The position numbers and the translations under genes are program-made. From Alphaproteobacteria bacterium (GTDB taxonomy: Bacteria > Pseudomonadota > Alphaproteobacteria > UBA8366 > JADFVY01), in NCBI GenBank assembly GCA_029881615.1, contig JAOUMF010000016.1:1-12577 (forward strand): DNA of 12,577 nt, written 5' to 3'. The notes beneath the pieces are model-generated. The model did not search any database, was not told the origin of the DNA, and saw nothing but the letters and a program-made list of their open reading frames with translations. Shown one piece after another: positions 1 through 7,307 of the stretch. Each line of letters opens with the position of its first letter. The first letter of the stretch is position 1.

Positions 1-303
1 ATGGGCCGCGACATAGAACAGCGCGTTGAAGGCCGTGAACCCCAATATCCCCAGGATCGACACGGCCAGCAGATGCGGCCGCAATACCGGCCAGTCACGC
101 CGCAAATGCCGGTGGGCGAACAGCAGCAGAAGCACCGACACCCCCAGCCAGCGGGCGGTAACCAGCGCCATCGGCGAAATCTCGCCGACCGCCATCCGCC
201 CGAACACGGCATTTCCGCCCCAGCACAAAGCGGTGAACACAAGCAGCAGATAGGCCCGGCCGTTTCCGCCGGCCGGCGCCGCCTGGTTTATACGGACCGT
301 CAT
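1..303 (-). CDS. DMT/EamA-family membrane transporter, N-terminal part only
   Basis: The minus strand from the ATG at 303-301 stays open to the window edge, giving 101 codons of an unfinished protein. The translation begins [20 protein letters not shown] and continues into hydrophobic segments. It carries the family's first-helix pattern ([19 protein letters not shown] at about residues 26-44), then a second helix (about 45-62), a short basic stretch RHLRRDW, and a third helix (about 76-98). This is how the first EamA repeat of drug/metabolite-superfamily transporters looks; complete members have about 300 residues and ten helices in the inner membrane, exporting metabolites or amino acids. 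The start overlaps the trpS stop in ATGA, directly preceded by a run of six G that can serve as a ribosome-binding site, so translation is probably coupled to trpS. The substrate cannot be told. It is a different gene from the EamA gene at 7308-8219. Confidence 0.85.
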   Translation of the reverse strand, partial: MTVRINQAAPAGGNGRAYLLLVFTALCWGGNAVFGRMAVGEISPMALVTARWLGVSVLLLLFAHRHLRRDWPVLRPHLLAVSILGILGFTAFNALFYVAAH

Positions 304-1307
304 CCCCCCACCGGATGCACGAATCCGACGATATCCATCACCTCTTCAAGAATCGGGTGCGTCATCGCGCGGGCGCGTTCGGCGCCGTCGCGCAAGATGG
401 CATCGATATGCTGGGGTTCGGCGACCAGACGCTTCATCTCGTTGCCGATAGGGCCCAGCGACTCGACGCAAAGTTCGCTGAGCATCACCTTGAACTCGGA
501 AAACTGCTTGCCGCCGACTTCCGCCAGAACCTGCTCGACGCTCTTGTCCGACAGCGCGGCGTAGATGCCAACCAGGTTGGCGGCTTCCGGCCGGCCTTCC
601 AGTCCCGCGGTCTCGCTGGGCAAGGCTTCCGGATCGGTCTTGGCCTTGCGAATCTTCTTGGCGATTTCGTCCGGGCCGTCGGTAAAATTGATCCGGCTAT
701 ATTCGGATACATCGGATTTCGACATTTTCGAGGTGCCGTCACGCAACGACATGACGCGGGTCGCCGCGCCCAGGATCAGCGGCTCGGTAATCGGGAAAAA
801 CTCGACGCCGTAATCGCTGTTGAACTTTTGCGCGATATCGCGGGCCAGCTCCAGATGCTGCTTCTGATCCTCGCCGACGGGCACATGGGTGCCCTTGTAG
901 GCCAGGATATCGGCGGCCATCAGGTTGGGATAGGCGTACAGGCCCACCGACGCGTTCTCGCGATGCTTGCCCGCCTTTTCCTTGAACTGGGTCATCCGGT
1001 TCAGCCAACCCAGTCGCGCCACGCAATTGAAGATCCAGGCAAGCTGGGCGTGGTCGGGGTTCTGGCTCTGGTTGAAGACGATATTTTTCTTCGGATCGAT
1101 GCCGGCGGCGATCAGCGCGGCCGTGACCTCGCGGGTGGATTTGCGAAGCTCCTCCGGGTCCTGCCAGACGGTAATGGCGTGCAGATCGACGACGCAATAG
1201 ATGCATTCATAGTCGTGCTGCAGGCTGACCCAATTGCGGACAGCGCCGAGATAATTGCCGAGATGCAGGTTTCCGGTGGGCTGAATGCCCGAAAAGATCC
1301 GGTTCAT
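300..1307 (-). CDS. trpS: Tryptophanyl-tRNA synthetase (TrpRS)
   Basis: Class I aminoacyl-tRNA synthetase that activates tryptophan with ATP and loads it onto tRNA(Trp) in the cytoplasm. The 335-residue product has the usual length for bacterial TrpRS. It shows the HIGH-type signature [10 protein letters not shown] at residues 10-19, the family stretch [10 protein letters not shown] near 126-135 in the tryptophan pocket, [15 protein letters not shown] near 145-159, and KMSKS at 194-198. An in-frame ATG seven codons upstream (at 1328) exists, but it has no Shine-Dalgarno sequence, whereas the ATG at 1307 has GGAG nine bases ahead and begins directly with the family's [12 protein letters not shown]. 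It lies 78 bases after murJ on the same strand and overlaps the downstream EamA transporter by four bases, so it is likely part of a murJ-trpS-eamA transcript. No missing catalytic motif was seen. Confidence 0.97.
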   Translation of the reverse strand: MNRIFSGIQPTGNLHLGNYLGAVRNWVSLQHDYECIYCVVDLHAITVWQDPEELRKSTREVTAALIAAGIDPKKNIVFNQSQNPDHAQLAWIFNCVARLGWLNRMTQFKEKAGKHRENASVGLYAYPNLMAADILAYKGTHVPVGEDQKQHLELARDIAQKFNSDYGVEFFPITEPLILGAATRVMSLRDGTSKMSKSDVSEYSRINFTDGPDEIAKKIRKAKTDPEALPSETAGLEGRPEAANLVGIYAALSDKSVEQVLAEVGGKQFSEFKVMLSELCVESLGPIGNEMKRLVAEPQHIDAILRDGAERARAMTHPILEEVMDIVGFVHPVGG

Positions 1308-1385
1308 GGGTGTGGACTCCGTGAACATTGACGATTGCCGGTGATTCCGGCGGCGGCGGGTTTATCGCCGGTCGGCGCGTCCGGG
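1308..1385 (-). other. murJ-trpS intergenic gap with two small inverted repeats
   Basis: This 78-base gap separates the murJ stop from the trpS start. It holds two perfect short dyads: CGCC/GGCG with a 4-base loop at 1366-1377, and GCCGG/CCGGC with a 5-base loop at 1337-1351. Neither is followed by a T-run on the minus strand, so they do not look like intrinsic terminators; in GC-rich DNA they may be chance. No clear promoter was recognised, and read-through from murJ to trpS is the simplest view. Confidence 0.3.
1317..1320 (-). promoter_or_regulatory. Ribosome-binding site that fixes the trpS start
   Basis: The minus strand reads GGAG here, nine bases before the ATG at 1307. The alternative upstream ATG at 1328 has no comparable purine-rich motif, which is why the shorter trpS start was chosen. 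Confidence 0.6.
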
Positions 1386-2957
1386 TCAAGCGGCGGGAGG
1401 CGGGCCGCGGCGCAGCGCGGAAAGGTCGGACTTTTTCATGGCCCCGGTCAGCAACGCCAGCCCGCCATACGCGGCGCCGCCGGCAATGACGATGGCGGCC
1501 AGCGCGGCGATTTTCTGCCACAGCGGCCCGCCCAGCGGTTCGGCGAGGATCAGCGACAGCCACCAGACCGCGACGGCCATGATGGCGGCACAGAACACGA
1601 TCAGCGGCACACGCTTTTTCAGGCGATCGTCCAGTTGCAGCTGCCCCCGGCGCTGCAGGACATAACCCAGCAGGATCGCGTTGAACCAGTAGGCGATGGA
1701 GGTCGCCAGCGCGATGCCCACATGCACGATGAACTGCATCAGCGTTACCGCCAGCACGATATTCAGGAATACCGCGCCCACGCCGATCTTGAACGGCGTC
1801 ACCGTATCCTCGCGAGAGTAGAATCCCGGCTGGAACGCCTTGATCAGCACGGCCGCCGGCAGCCCCACGGCAAACGCGGCCAGGGCCAGCGCAGTCTGCG
1901 GCGTATGTTCGGGCAGGAAGGCGCCGCGTTCGAACACCACGCGGATGATCGGCTCGCCCAGCGCCAGGAAAGCGGCGGCGGCCGGCACGGTCAGGAACAA
2001 GGCGAATTCGATGGCGCGGTTCTGGTTATGGGCGGCCGCGGCGTCGTCTCCCGCGCGGAGCTGGCGCGTCATCAGCGGCAGCAGCGCCACGCCAACCGAC
2101 ACGCCGACCACGCCCAGCGGAAACTGGTTGATGCGGTCGGCGAGAAACAGAAAGGTCAGCGATCCCTCGGGCAGCAACGTCGCCAGAAATACATCGATCA
2201 GCAGATTGATATGAACCACGCTGGCACCGATCACGCCGGGCAGCATGAGGGTAAACAGCTTGCGCACGCCCGGCGTCAATTTTGGCCATGGCATGCGGGG
2301 CACAATATCCAGGCGGCGGCAGGCCAGGGCCAGCCACAGGAACTGCGCCATGCCCGCGATCGCCACGGCCCAGGCCAGCGCATGGCCGGCGGCATCGACC
2401 ACGCCGCAATGCACCAGCAGCAGCGCCGCGATCAACGCGATGTTCAGCAGGATTGGCGCGGCGGCGGCGGCGGCGAACCGTCCCATGGAATTCATCATGC
2501 CGCTGAGCATCGCCGTCAGCACCATGAACATAAGATAAGGGAAAGTGATTCGCGTCAGGGTCACGGTCAGATCGAATTTTTCCGGCTGGCCCGCCCAGCC
2601 CCAGGCGAGCGCGATCATGATCCAGGGCATCGCCGCCATCGCCAGCATGGTCAGGAACAGCATCCAGGACGCCATCACCGCCGCGACTTCGCCGGCATAG
2701 CGGCGCGCGGCTTCCGGTCCGTCTTCCTGCAGACGCCCGGCAAACAGCGGCACGAAGGCGGCATTGAAGGCGCCCTCGGCGAACATGCGGCGGAAGAAGT
2801 TGGGAAACTTGAAGGCGAAGATGAAGGCGTCGGCGATCAGCCCCGGCCCGACGACGCCGGCAAGCAGCATCTCGCGCGCCAGCCCCAGAACCCGGCTTAT
2901 CATGGTGAACGACCCCAGGGTCGCGATGGATTTCAATAATGCCATGCGCCGAGACAT
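1386..2957 (-). CDS. murJ: Lipid II flippase MurJ (MviN family)
   Basis: Inner-membrane MOP-superfamily protein that moves lipid II from the cytoplasmic to the periplasmic face for peptidoglycan synthesis. The 523 residues form many hydrophobic segments, fitting the family's 14 helices. The N-terminal signature is clear: SRVLGLARE at 21-29 (R22, R28), D43, and KFPNFFRRMFAEGAFNAAFV at 50-69 with R56/R57. These match charged residues lining the MurJ cavity. Further family stretches are ADRINQFPLGVVGVSVG at 273-289 (R275) and FYSREDTVTP at 379-388. The gene begins 26 bases after the glnD stop. The start is uncertain: neither the ATG at 2957 nor the in-frame ATG at 2945 (MALLKSIATLG) has a good Shine-Dalgarno; the longer form is given. 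The tail is basic and proline-rich (RRGPPPAA). Co-transcription with glnD and trpS is likely. Confidence 0.95.
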   Translation of the reverse strand: MSRRMALLKSIATLGSFTMISRVLGLAREMLLAGVVGPGLIADAFIFAFKFPNFFRRMFAEGAFNAAFVPLFAGRLQEDGPEAARRYAGEVAAVMASWMLFLTMLAMAAMPWIMIALAWGWAGQPEKFDLTVTLTRITFPYLMFMVLTAMLSGMMNSMGRFAAAAAAPILLNIALIAALLLVHCGVVDAAGHALAWAVAIAGMAQFLWLALACRRLDIVPRMPWPKLTPGVRKLFTLMLPGVIGASVVHINLLIDVFLATLLPEGSLTFLFLADRINQFPLGVVGVSVGVALLPLMTRQLRAGDDAAAAHNQNRAIEFALFLTVPAAAAFLALGEPIIRVVFERGAFLPEHTPQTALALAAFAVGLPAAVLIKAFQPGFYSREDTVTPFKIGVGAVFLNIVLAVTLMQFIVHVGIALATSIAYWFNAILLGYVLQRRGQLQLDDRLKKRVPLIVFCAAIMAVAVWWLSLILAEPLGGPLWQKIAALAAIVIAGGAAYGGLALLTGAMKKSDLSALRRGPPPAA

Positions 2958-2983
2958 AGCCGATTGATGCGGCGGGAAAAAGG

Positions 2984-5797
2984 CTATTCGGCGGCGGCCG
3001 CGCCGGAAACCGTTTCTTCCTTCGGATTCGCCTTGTCGAGGATCGGCAGCAGGACCTCGCGAATTTGCTTCTGCTTGCCTTCGTGGTCCACCTTCATGCC
3101 GAACACGTCGCGCACATAGAACACGTCGACCACGCGCTCGCCATAGGTGGAAATCTTGGCGTTGGAAATCTGCAAACCCAGCTTGGTCAGCGCATAGGTC
3201 AGGTCGTAAAGCAGGCCGGGACGGTCGCGGCCATTGACCTCGATCACCGTGTTGCTGCGGCTGGCCGAATTGTCGATCAGCACGCGCGGCGGCACCGAGA
3301 AAATCCGCATGCGGCTGGGAATCGCCGGGCCGCCCTCAAGCTCCTTGACCGGGCGCAGCTTGCCCCCAAGGGATTGTTCGATCAGGGCCGCCAGTCGCGC
3401 CAGCTTGTCCGGCCGGTCGAACGCCCCGCCGTCGGCATCCTGCACCTGGAAGACATCCAGCGCCATGCCGTCCTTGAAGGTGTTGATACGCGCATCCACG
3501 ATATTGGCGCCGCTGACCGCCAGCGCGCCGGTGATGCGGCTGAACAGGCCGGGATGGTCGGGGGTATAGACGGTGACCTCGGTGACCGCGTGATAGGAAT
3601 CGATCCTTGTATCGACGACAAGCGGGTTTTCCGACCTGTCGGCCTCGCGGGCCAGCCGCGCATGGCGCAGCAGGCATTCCTGGTCGAAACTCAGCCAGTA
3701 GCGCGGATGCCCGCGCCCCAGATGCGCTTCCAGCACATCTTCGGGCCAGTCGTGAAGGGCATCGCGCAGCGCATCGATAACCCGCCCGGCGCGGGCGTCG
3801 CGCACATCGAGAATATCGCCGCCCGACAGCCTTTCCTCGGTCAGATGATAAAGCTCGCGCAGCAGGGATGCCTTCCAGCCGTTCCAGACCTGCGGACCGA
3901 CCGCCCGAATGTCGGCGGCGGTCAGCACCAGCAGCAAACGCAACCTTTCCGGCGACTGCACCAGCTCGGCGAAATCGGAAATGGATTTGGGATCGTTGAG
4001 ATCGCGCTTGAAGGCGGTGCGGCTCATCGCCAGATGCTGTTCGACCAGCCAGGCCACGGTTTCGGTCTGCTCAGGCGAAAGCCCCAGCCGCGGGCAGAGC
4101 TTGCGCGCAACCTCGGCGCCCAGCTTCGAATGGTCGCCGCCCCGTCCCTTGGCAATATCGTGCAGCATCACGGCGACATACAGAACCTCGCGCGACAGCA
4201 CGTTCTTGATAATTTCGGTGGCCAGCGGCAGCTCCTCTGGCAGCAGGCCCTTTTCGATGCGGTTGACGATGCCGATGGCAAAGATGGTGTGCTCGTCGGT
4301 GGTGTAGACATGATACATGTCGTACTGCATCTGGGCGACGACCCGGCCGAAATCGGGGATGAACTTGCCCAGAACGCCGGCCTCGTTCATCCGGCGCAGC
4401 GTCATTTCAGGGTCTTTCGGCGACGTCAGGATATTCATGAATATCCGATTGGCCTCCGGGTCTTCGCGCAGCTTGTTACCAATTCTGTTGAGATTCCGGG
4501 TGATCAGATGCAGCGCGTCGGGATGGATATCCACCTCATGGGCCTGGGCCACCGCGAACAGACGCAGCAGATCGACCGGATGATCGCGGAAATGGGTTTT
4601 CGACGGCACCGACAGCCGGTCGCCTTCCAGCGGAAAACCGCCGATTTCCTTGCTCATCACCGCGAAACCGGGCAGCCGCAGGCGACGTTTACGCTGATGC
4701 CGGGCTTCCAGCGCCGCGCAATAGATGCGGGTCAGGTCGCCGATATCCTTGGCGACCAGGAAATAATGCTTCATGAAACGCTCGACGCCCTTGGCGCCGC
4801 CACGGTCGGCATAGCCCATGCGTCGCGCCAGTTCGGGCTGCACATCGAAGGTCAGCCGTTCATCGGGCCGGTCGGTCAGAAAATGCAGATGGCAGCGCAG
4901 CGTCCAAAGGAAATCATGCGCCTTGTTGAAGCGTTCGGCCTCGGCCCTGTGCAAGACCTCGCGTTCCACAAGCTCACTGACCTCGTTTACCTGATACAGG
5001 TATTTGCCGATCCAGTAGAGCGTCTGCAGGTCGCGCAAGCCCCCCTTGCCATCCTTGATGTTGGGCTCCAGCACATAGCGCGAATCGCCCATGCGGGTAT
5101 GCCGGGCATCGCGTTCGGCCATCTTGGCCTCGACGAATTCCGGCCCGGTGCCGGCGACGATTTCCTTCAGGAACCGTCGGCGCAGTTCGGCAAAGAGCTG
5201 CCTGCTGCCCCAGATGAAGCGCGCCTCCAGAATACCGGTGCGAATGGTCATGTCGGCCTTGGCCTGGCGCACGCATTCGTCGACCGACCGCGTGGCGTGC
5301 CCGACCTTCAGCCCCATGTCCCACAACAGATAGAGCATATGCTCGACCACCTGTTCGCTGAAGGCGGTCTTCTTGTAAGGCAGCAGGAACAACAGATCGA
5401 TGTCCGAATGGGGCGCCAGTTCGCCGCGGCCGTATCCGCCGACCGCGACAATCGACAGATGTTCCGACGAAGTGGGGTTGGACACCCTATAGAAACGGGT
5501 GACCGCCACGTCATGCATGACGCGGATGATCTGGTCCATCAGGAAACACAGCCCGGCGGCGGCGGCCGTACCGTCATGGTCACCCTCGAAACGCTTGCGC
5601 ACCACGGCGCGCCCCTGTTCCAGCGCGCCCTTGTAGATGCCCAACAGCGCGCGCTGGGCGGCAGCATCATTCTTCGCCGCATCGACAATCGAATGCGCCG
5701 CCTCGATAACGGCGGCGCGATCGATGATTTCCCGACGATTCTTCAGACTGGCCATGGAAAAGACTTGCGCCAAAGACGCCGGGATTTCAAGCGGCAC
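2984..5797 (-). CDS. glnD: Bifunctional PII uridylyltransferase/uridylyl-removing enzyme GlnD
   Basis: Glutamine sensor that adds UMP to PII proteins (GlnB/GlnK) when nitrogen is short and removes it when glutamine is plentiful. All domains are visible in the 937-residue frame. The nucleotidyltransferase core is GGYGRGELAPHSDIDLL at 120-136 with two catalytic Asp, then LEPNIKDGKGGLRDL at 243-257. The HD hydrolase domain has H503 and MLHDIAKGRGGDHS at 544-557. Two C-terminal ACT domains start near 740 (YTPDHPGLFSRITGAL) and 852 (EVNGRDRPGLLYDLTYAL) and bind glutamine. Length is normal for the family. The start given is a GTG; an in-frame ATG 14 codons later (5755) would give MASLKNRREIIDR, which also fits homologues. 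Neither has a strong Shine-Dalgarno, and an in-frame TAA lies 18-20 bases upstream of the GTG. It is only 33 bases downstream of the lysE stop, so it may depend on a promoter inside or before lysE. Confidence 0.96.
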   Translation of the reverse strand: MPLEIPASLAQVFSMASLKNRREIIDRAAVIEAAHSIVDAAKNDAAAQRALLGIYKGALEQGRAVVRKRFEGDHDGTAAAAGLCFLMDQIIRVMHDVAVTRFYRVSNPTSSEHLSIVAVGGYGRGELAPHSDIDLLFLLPYKKTAFSEQVVEHMLYLLWDMGLKVGHATRSVDECVRQAKADMTIRTGILEARFIWGSRQLFAELRRRFLKEIVAGTGPEFVEAKMAERDARHTRMGDSRYVLEPNIKDGKGGLRDLQTLYWIGKYLYQVNEVSELVEREVLHRAEAERFNKAHDFLWTLRCHLHFLTDRPDERLTFDVQPELARRMGYADRGGAKGVERFMKHYFLVAKDIGDLTRIYCAALEARHQRKRRLRLPGFAVMSKEIGGFPLEGDRLSVPSKTHFRDHPVDLLRLFAVAQAHEVDIHPDALHLITRNLNRIGNKLREDPEANRIFMNILTSPKDPEMTLRRMNEAGVLGKFIPDFGRVVAQMQYDMYHVYTTDEHTIFAIGIVNRIEKGLLPEELPLATEIIKNVLSREVLYVAVMLHDIAKGRGGDHSKLGAEVARKLCPRLGLSPEQTETVAWLVEQHLAMSRTAFKRDLNDPKSISDFAELVQSPERLRLLLVLTAADIRAVGPQVWNGWKASLLRELYHLTEERLSGGDILDVRDARAGRVIDALRDALHDWPEDVLEAHLGRGHPRYWLSFDQECLLRHARLAREADRSENPLVVDTRIDSYHAVTEVTVYTPDHPGLFSRITGALAVSGANIVDARINTFKDGMALDVFQVQDADGGAFDRPDKLARLAALIEQSLGGKLRPVKELEGGPAIPSRMRIFSVPPRVLIDNSASRSNTVIEVNGRDRPGLLYDLTYALTKLGLQISNAKISTYGERVVDVFYVRDVFGMKVDHEGKQKQIREVLLPILDKANPKEETVSGAAAAE

Positions 5798-5830
5798 CTG
5801 AAAATTAGAGGTTTTTTAGGCGCGGAGCCT

Positions 5831-6454
5831 TTAGCGGCGCGCGTCCGCTAAGGCGAGGATTGATGCCGTCAGCAAATAGAAACCACTGGTTACGCGATTG
5901 AAAAAAACCTGTCGGCGGGCCGATTTCAGGACAAGGCGGAGCTGACCACCCAGAAGCACATAGCCGGTGTATATCAAAAAGACGATGCCGCTTGCGGTGG
6001 GAACCAGCACAGCGAGTTGGGGGGCGGTTGGTGCCTGGGGATCGATCGCCTGAGTAAAGACCGCAAGATATGTAAGGGCCGCCTGAGGATTGCTTATAGA
6101 CACCAGAACCCCTCCGCGAAACAAGGGCAGACGCGCTTCCCGCTTATGGTCCTCGATGGAGACTACTATTGGCGGCTTTCTCCAAAGGGAAAGTCCCAGC
6201 CACACGAGATACGCAATGCCAAGCCATTTCAGGAACTGGTAGGCTCCGGAGTAGGCCAACATCAGTGTGCTGAACCCGAACGCGGCAACCATGGAATGTG
6301 CAAGGCTGGCGGCTGTTATGCCCAGCGCGGACCACATCCCGCGAGCCACGCCATTATGGGCCGCCGCCGTCGCGCAGGTAACCGAGTTCGGTCCAACGCC
6401 AGTGCATGCGACAGCCCATACCGTGACGAACGTAAGCCAGTTTTCAAATGACAT
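5831..6454 (-). CDS. LysE/RhtB-family amino-acid exporter
   Basis: A 207-residue, strongly hydrophobic protein with the size and about six membrane segments of LysE/RhtB translocators, which export amino acids or related small molecules across the inner membrane. Family landmarks are GVGPN at 19-23 after the first helix (the usual motif is PGPN, so the first Pro is Val here), KWLGIAYLVWLG at 76-87, FRGGVLVSISNPQAALTY at 112-129 and FNRVTSGFYLLTA at 185-197. The ATG at 6454 has GGAG ten bases ahead. It lies 86 bases downstream of the arsR-type gene on the same strand and 33 bases before glnD. Three 60-base lines counted by hand in this gene (5881, 6061, 6241) gave 53-58% GC, while two of three glnD lines counted gave 67% and 75% (the third was 53%). 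This hints at a different origin but is a small sample. The substrate is unknown. Confidence 0.88.
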   Translation of the reverse strand: MSFENWLTFVTVWAVACTGVGPNSVTCATAAAHNGVARGMWSALGITAASLAHSMVAAFGFSTLMLAYSGAYQFLKWLGIAYLVWLGLSLWRKPPIVVSIEDHKREARLPLFRGGVLVSISNPQAALTYLAVFTQAIDPQAPTAPQLAVLVPTASGIVFLIYTGYVLLGGQLRLVLKSARRQVFFNRVTSGFYLLTASILALADARR

Positions 6455-6540
6455 CTCGCGCTATCTCCATACGTTGGCGACCGCTGAAGGATAGCGTTTT
6501 AAAACATGGAAACGTTTCGATCACGGTCGAGGTATGAAAA
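6455..6540 (-). promoter_or_regulatory. arsR-lysE gap containing a perfect 10-bp palindrome
   Basis: This 86-base stretch between the arsR-type stop and the lysE start is AT-richer than the genes. It contains the perfect palindrome GAAACGTTTC at 6509-6518. That form, with a central CG, resembles operators of LacI/GalR-family repressors, but no such regulator is in the window. An AT-rich TTTTAAAA lies beside it at 6497-6504. A lysE promoter here is plausible, but no convincing -35/-10 pair was found. Confidence 0.35.
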
Positions 6541-7227
6541 TCAGGCGGGTAACGGAAACAACCGGTGAAATTCGTTTTCGCCCGTTGCCGAAAATTCTAT
6601 GACCCGCGTTCCGTTTTGACGGTGGGCCCAGCCGATTTCATAAAACCGGTTCAGCAATGCGGCTCCCAGCGACCCGGCCAGGTGGCTGCGGCGCGCGCTC
6701 CAATCCAGGCAGGGTTTGCAAAGCGGGCGGGGCGTTTTGCCGAGAGCGTCAAGGTCTATGCCGAATCCTTCCATGAAGGCGCGGCCATTGTTGGTCAGCG
6801 CGAGGCTGTCCTCGCTCGGATCGACCATAGCTCTGGCCAGAAGGCTATCGAGCATTTGCACGCCAAGTTCTCCGGCCAGATGATTGTAACAGGCGCGTGC
6901 CTTGCGAAGGGCTGGATCTTTCGGGCCGGTGCGCACGCGCGTGTAACCGCCGCGCGCGGCCAGCGCCATCATACTTTCCAGCAGGCCGCCGACATCGTCA
7001 TCCGCGAGCGTGAAATATCGGTGCCGCCCCTGCTTGCGCCTGAGGATCAGGCCGCCGCCTTCCAGCCGGGCGAGATGGGAACTGGCCGTTTGAACGGTGA
7101 TGCCCGCCTCGGCCGCCAATTCACTTGCCGTCAGCGCGCGGCCGCTCATCAGAGCCGTCAGCATGTTCGCGCGGGCGGGGTCGCCAATCAGCGAGCCTAT
7201 CAATGCGATGTCCGGCCCCTCTTTCAT
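6541..7227 (-). CDS. ArsR-family winged-helix transcriptional regulator with extended C-terminus
   Basis: The 228-residue protein has an N-terminal winged-helix domain (about 5-75): IGDPARANMLTALMSG (14-29), ALTASELAAEAGI (31-43), a recognition helix VQTASSHLARLEGGGL (45-60) and the wing ILRRKQGRHRYFTL (61-74). This is the ArsR/SmtB pattern of dimeric repressors. A C-terminal extension (about 105-228) roughly doubles the usual 100-120 residues. It includes KARACYNHLAGELG (109-122) and CKPCLDWSARRSHLAG (170-185), giving Cys113, Cys170 and Cys173 that could form a thiol or metal site. The classical metal-box ELCVCDL motif is not present, so the inducer is unknown. The gene is divergent from the EamA transporter and upstream of lysE, which suggests it controls one or both exporters and itself. 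Its ATG at 7227 lacks a good Shine-Dalgarno. Confidence 0.88.
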   Translation of the reverse strand: MKEGPDIALIGSLIGDPARANMLTALMSGRALTASELAAEAGITVQTASSHLARLEGGGLILRRKQGRHRYFTLADDDVGGLLESMMALAARGGYTRVRTGPKDPALRKARACYNHLAGELGVQMLDSLLARAMVDPSEDSLALTNNGRAFMEGFGIDLDALGKTPRPLCKPCLDWSARRSHLAGSLGAALLNRFYEIGWAHRQNGTRVIEFSATGENEFHRLFPLPA

Positions 7228-7307
7228 ACTTCGATGATAAACGAAACATTAATAATGCACAAGCGCCTATGGTCGCGCGGAAATCGACCGTTATGGAGCC
7301 CGCCCCA
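7228..7307. promoter_or_regulatory. Divergent arsR/eamA promoter region with candidate operator
   Basis: This 80-base region separates two divergent genes and is AT-rich near the arsR end. It contains the inverted repeat CATTA-A-TAATG at 7247-7257 and a second dyad TTCG/CGAA at 7230-7245 (8-base spacer). On the minus strand a possible promoter reads TTGTGC, 17 bases, TATCAT (-10 at 7234-7239); the CATTA repeat falls in its spacer, as expected for a self-repressing ArsR operator. The -10 is only six bases from the arsR ATG, which would make that transcript leaderless. On the plus strand, AATAAT at 7251-7256 could be a -10 for the transporter, without a good -35. Confidence 0.45.
7295..7298 (+). 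promoter_or_regulatory. Ribosome-binding site that fixes the EamA transporter start
   Basis: GGAG lies nine bases before the ATG at 7308. Two earlier in-frame ATGs (7269 and 7293) lack such a site, so 7308 was chosen. Confidence 0.55.

Noticed and set aside
1..564. Plus-strand frame at the left edge
   Set aside because: It runs antisense to both the EamA start and the trpS end and has no domain; the minus-strand reading gives clear EamA sequence.
1335..2939. 534-codon plus-strand frame opposite murJ
   Set aside because: Low-complexity His/Gln/Arg/Gly translation antisense to a clear MurJ; a codon-bias shadow.
5801..5835. AGGC-GCGGA-GCCT dyad next to a T-run, as a terminator between lysE and glnD
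   Set aside because: The stem is only four base pairs; on the plus strand the T-run precedes the stem, and on the minus strand the stem is followed by A residues, so it does not fit an intrinsic terminator for either strand.
3065..5851. 928-codon open frame on the plus strand opposite glnD
   Set aside because: It is antisense to a complete GlnD with all motifs; its translation is rich in His, Gln, Arg and Gly with no recognisable domain, as expected from GC-rich codon bias.
7125..7307. Longer N-terminus for the EamA transporter, from 7125
   Set aside because: It would run through the regulator's coding start and the divergent promoter; the GGAG-preceded ATG at 7308 begins just before the first helix.
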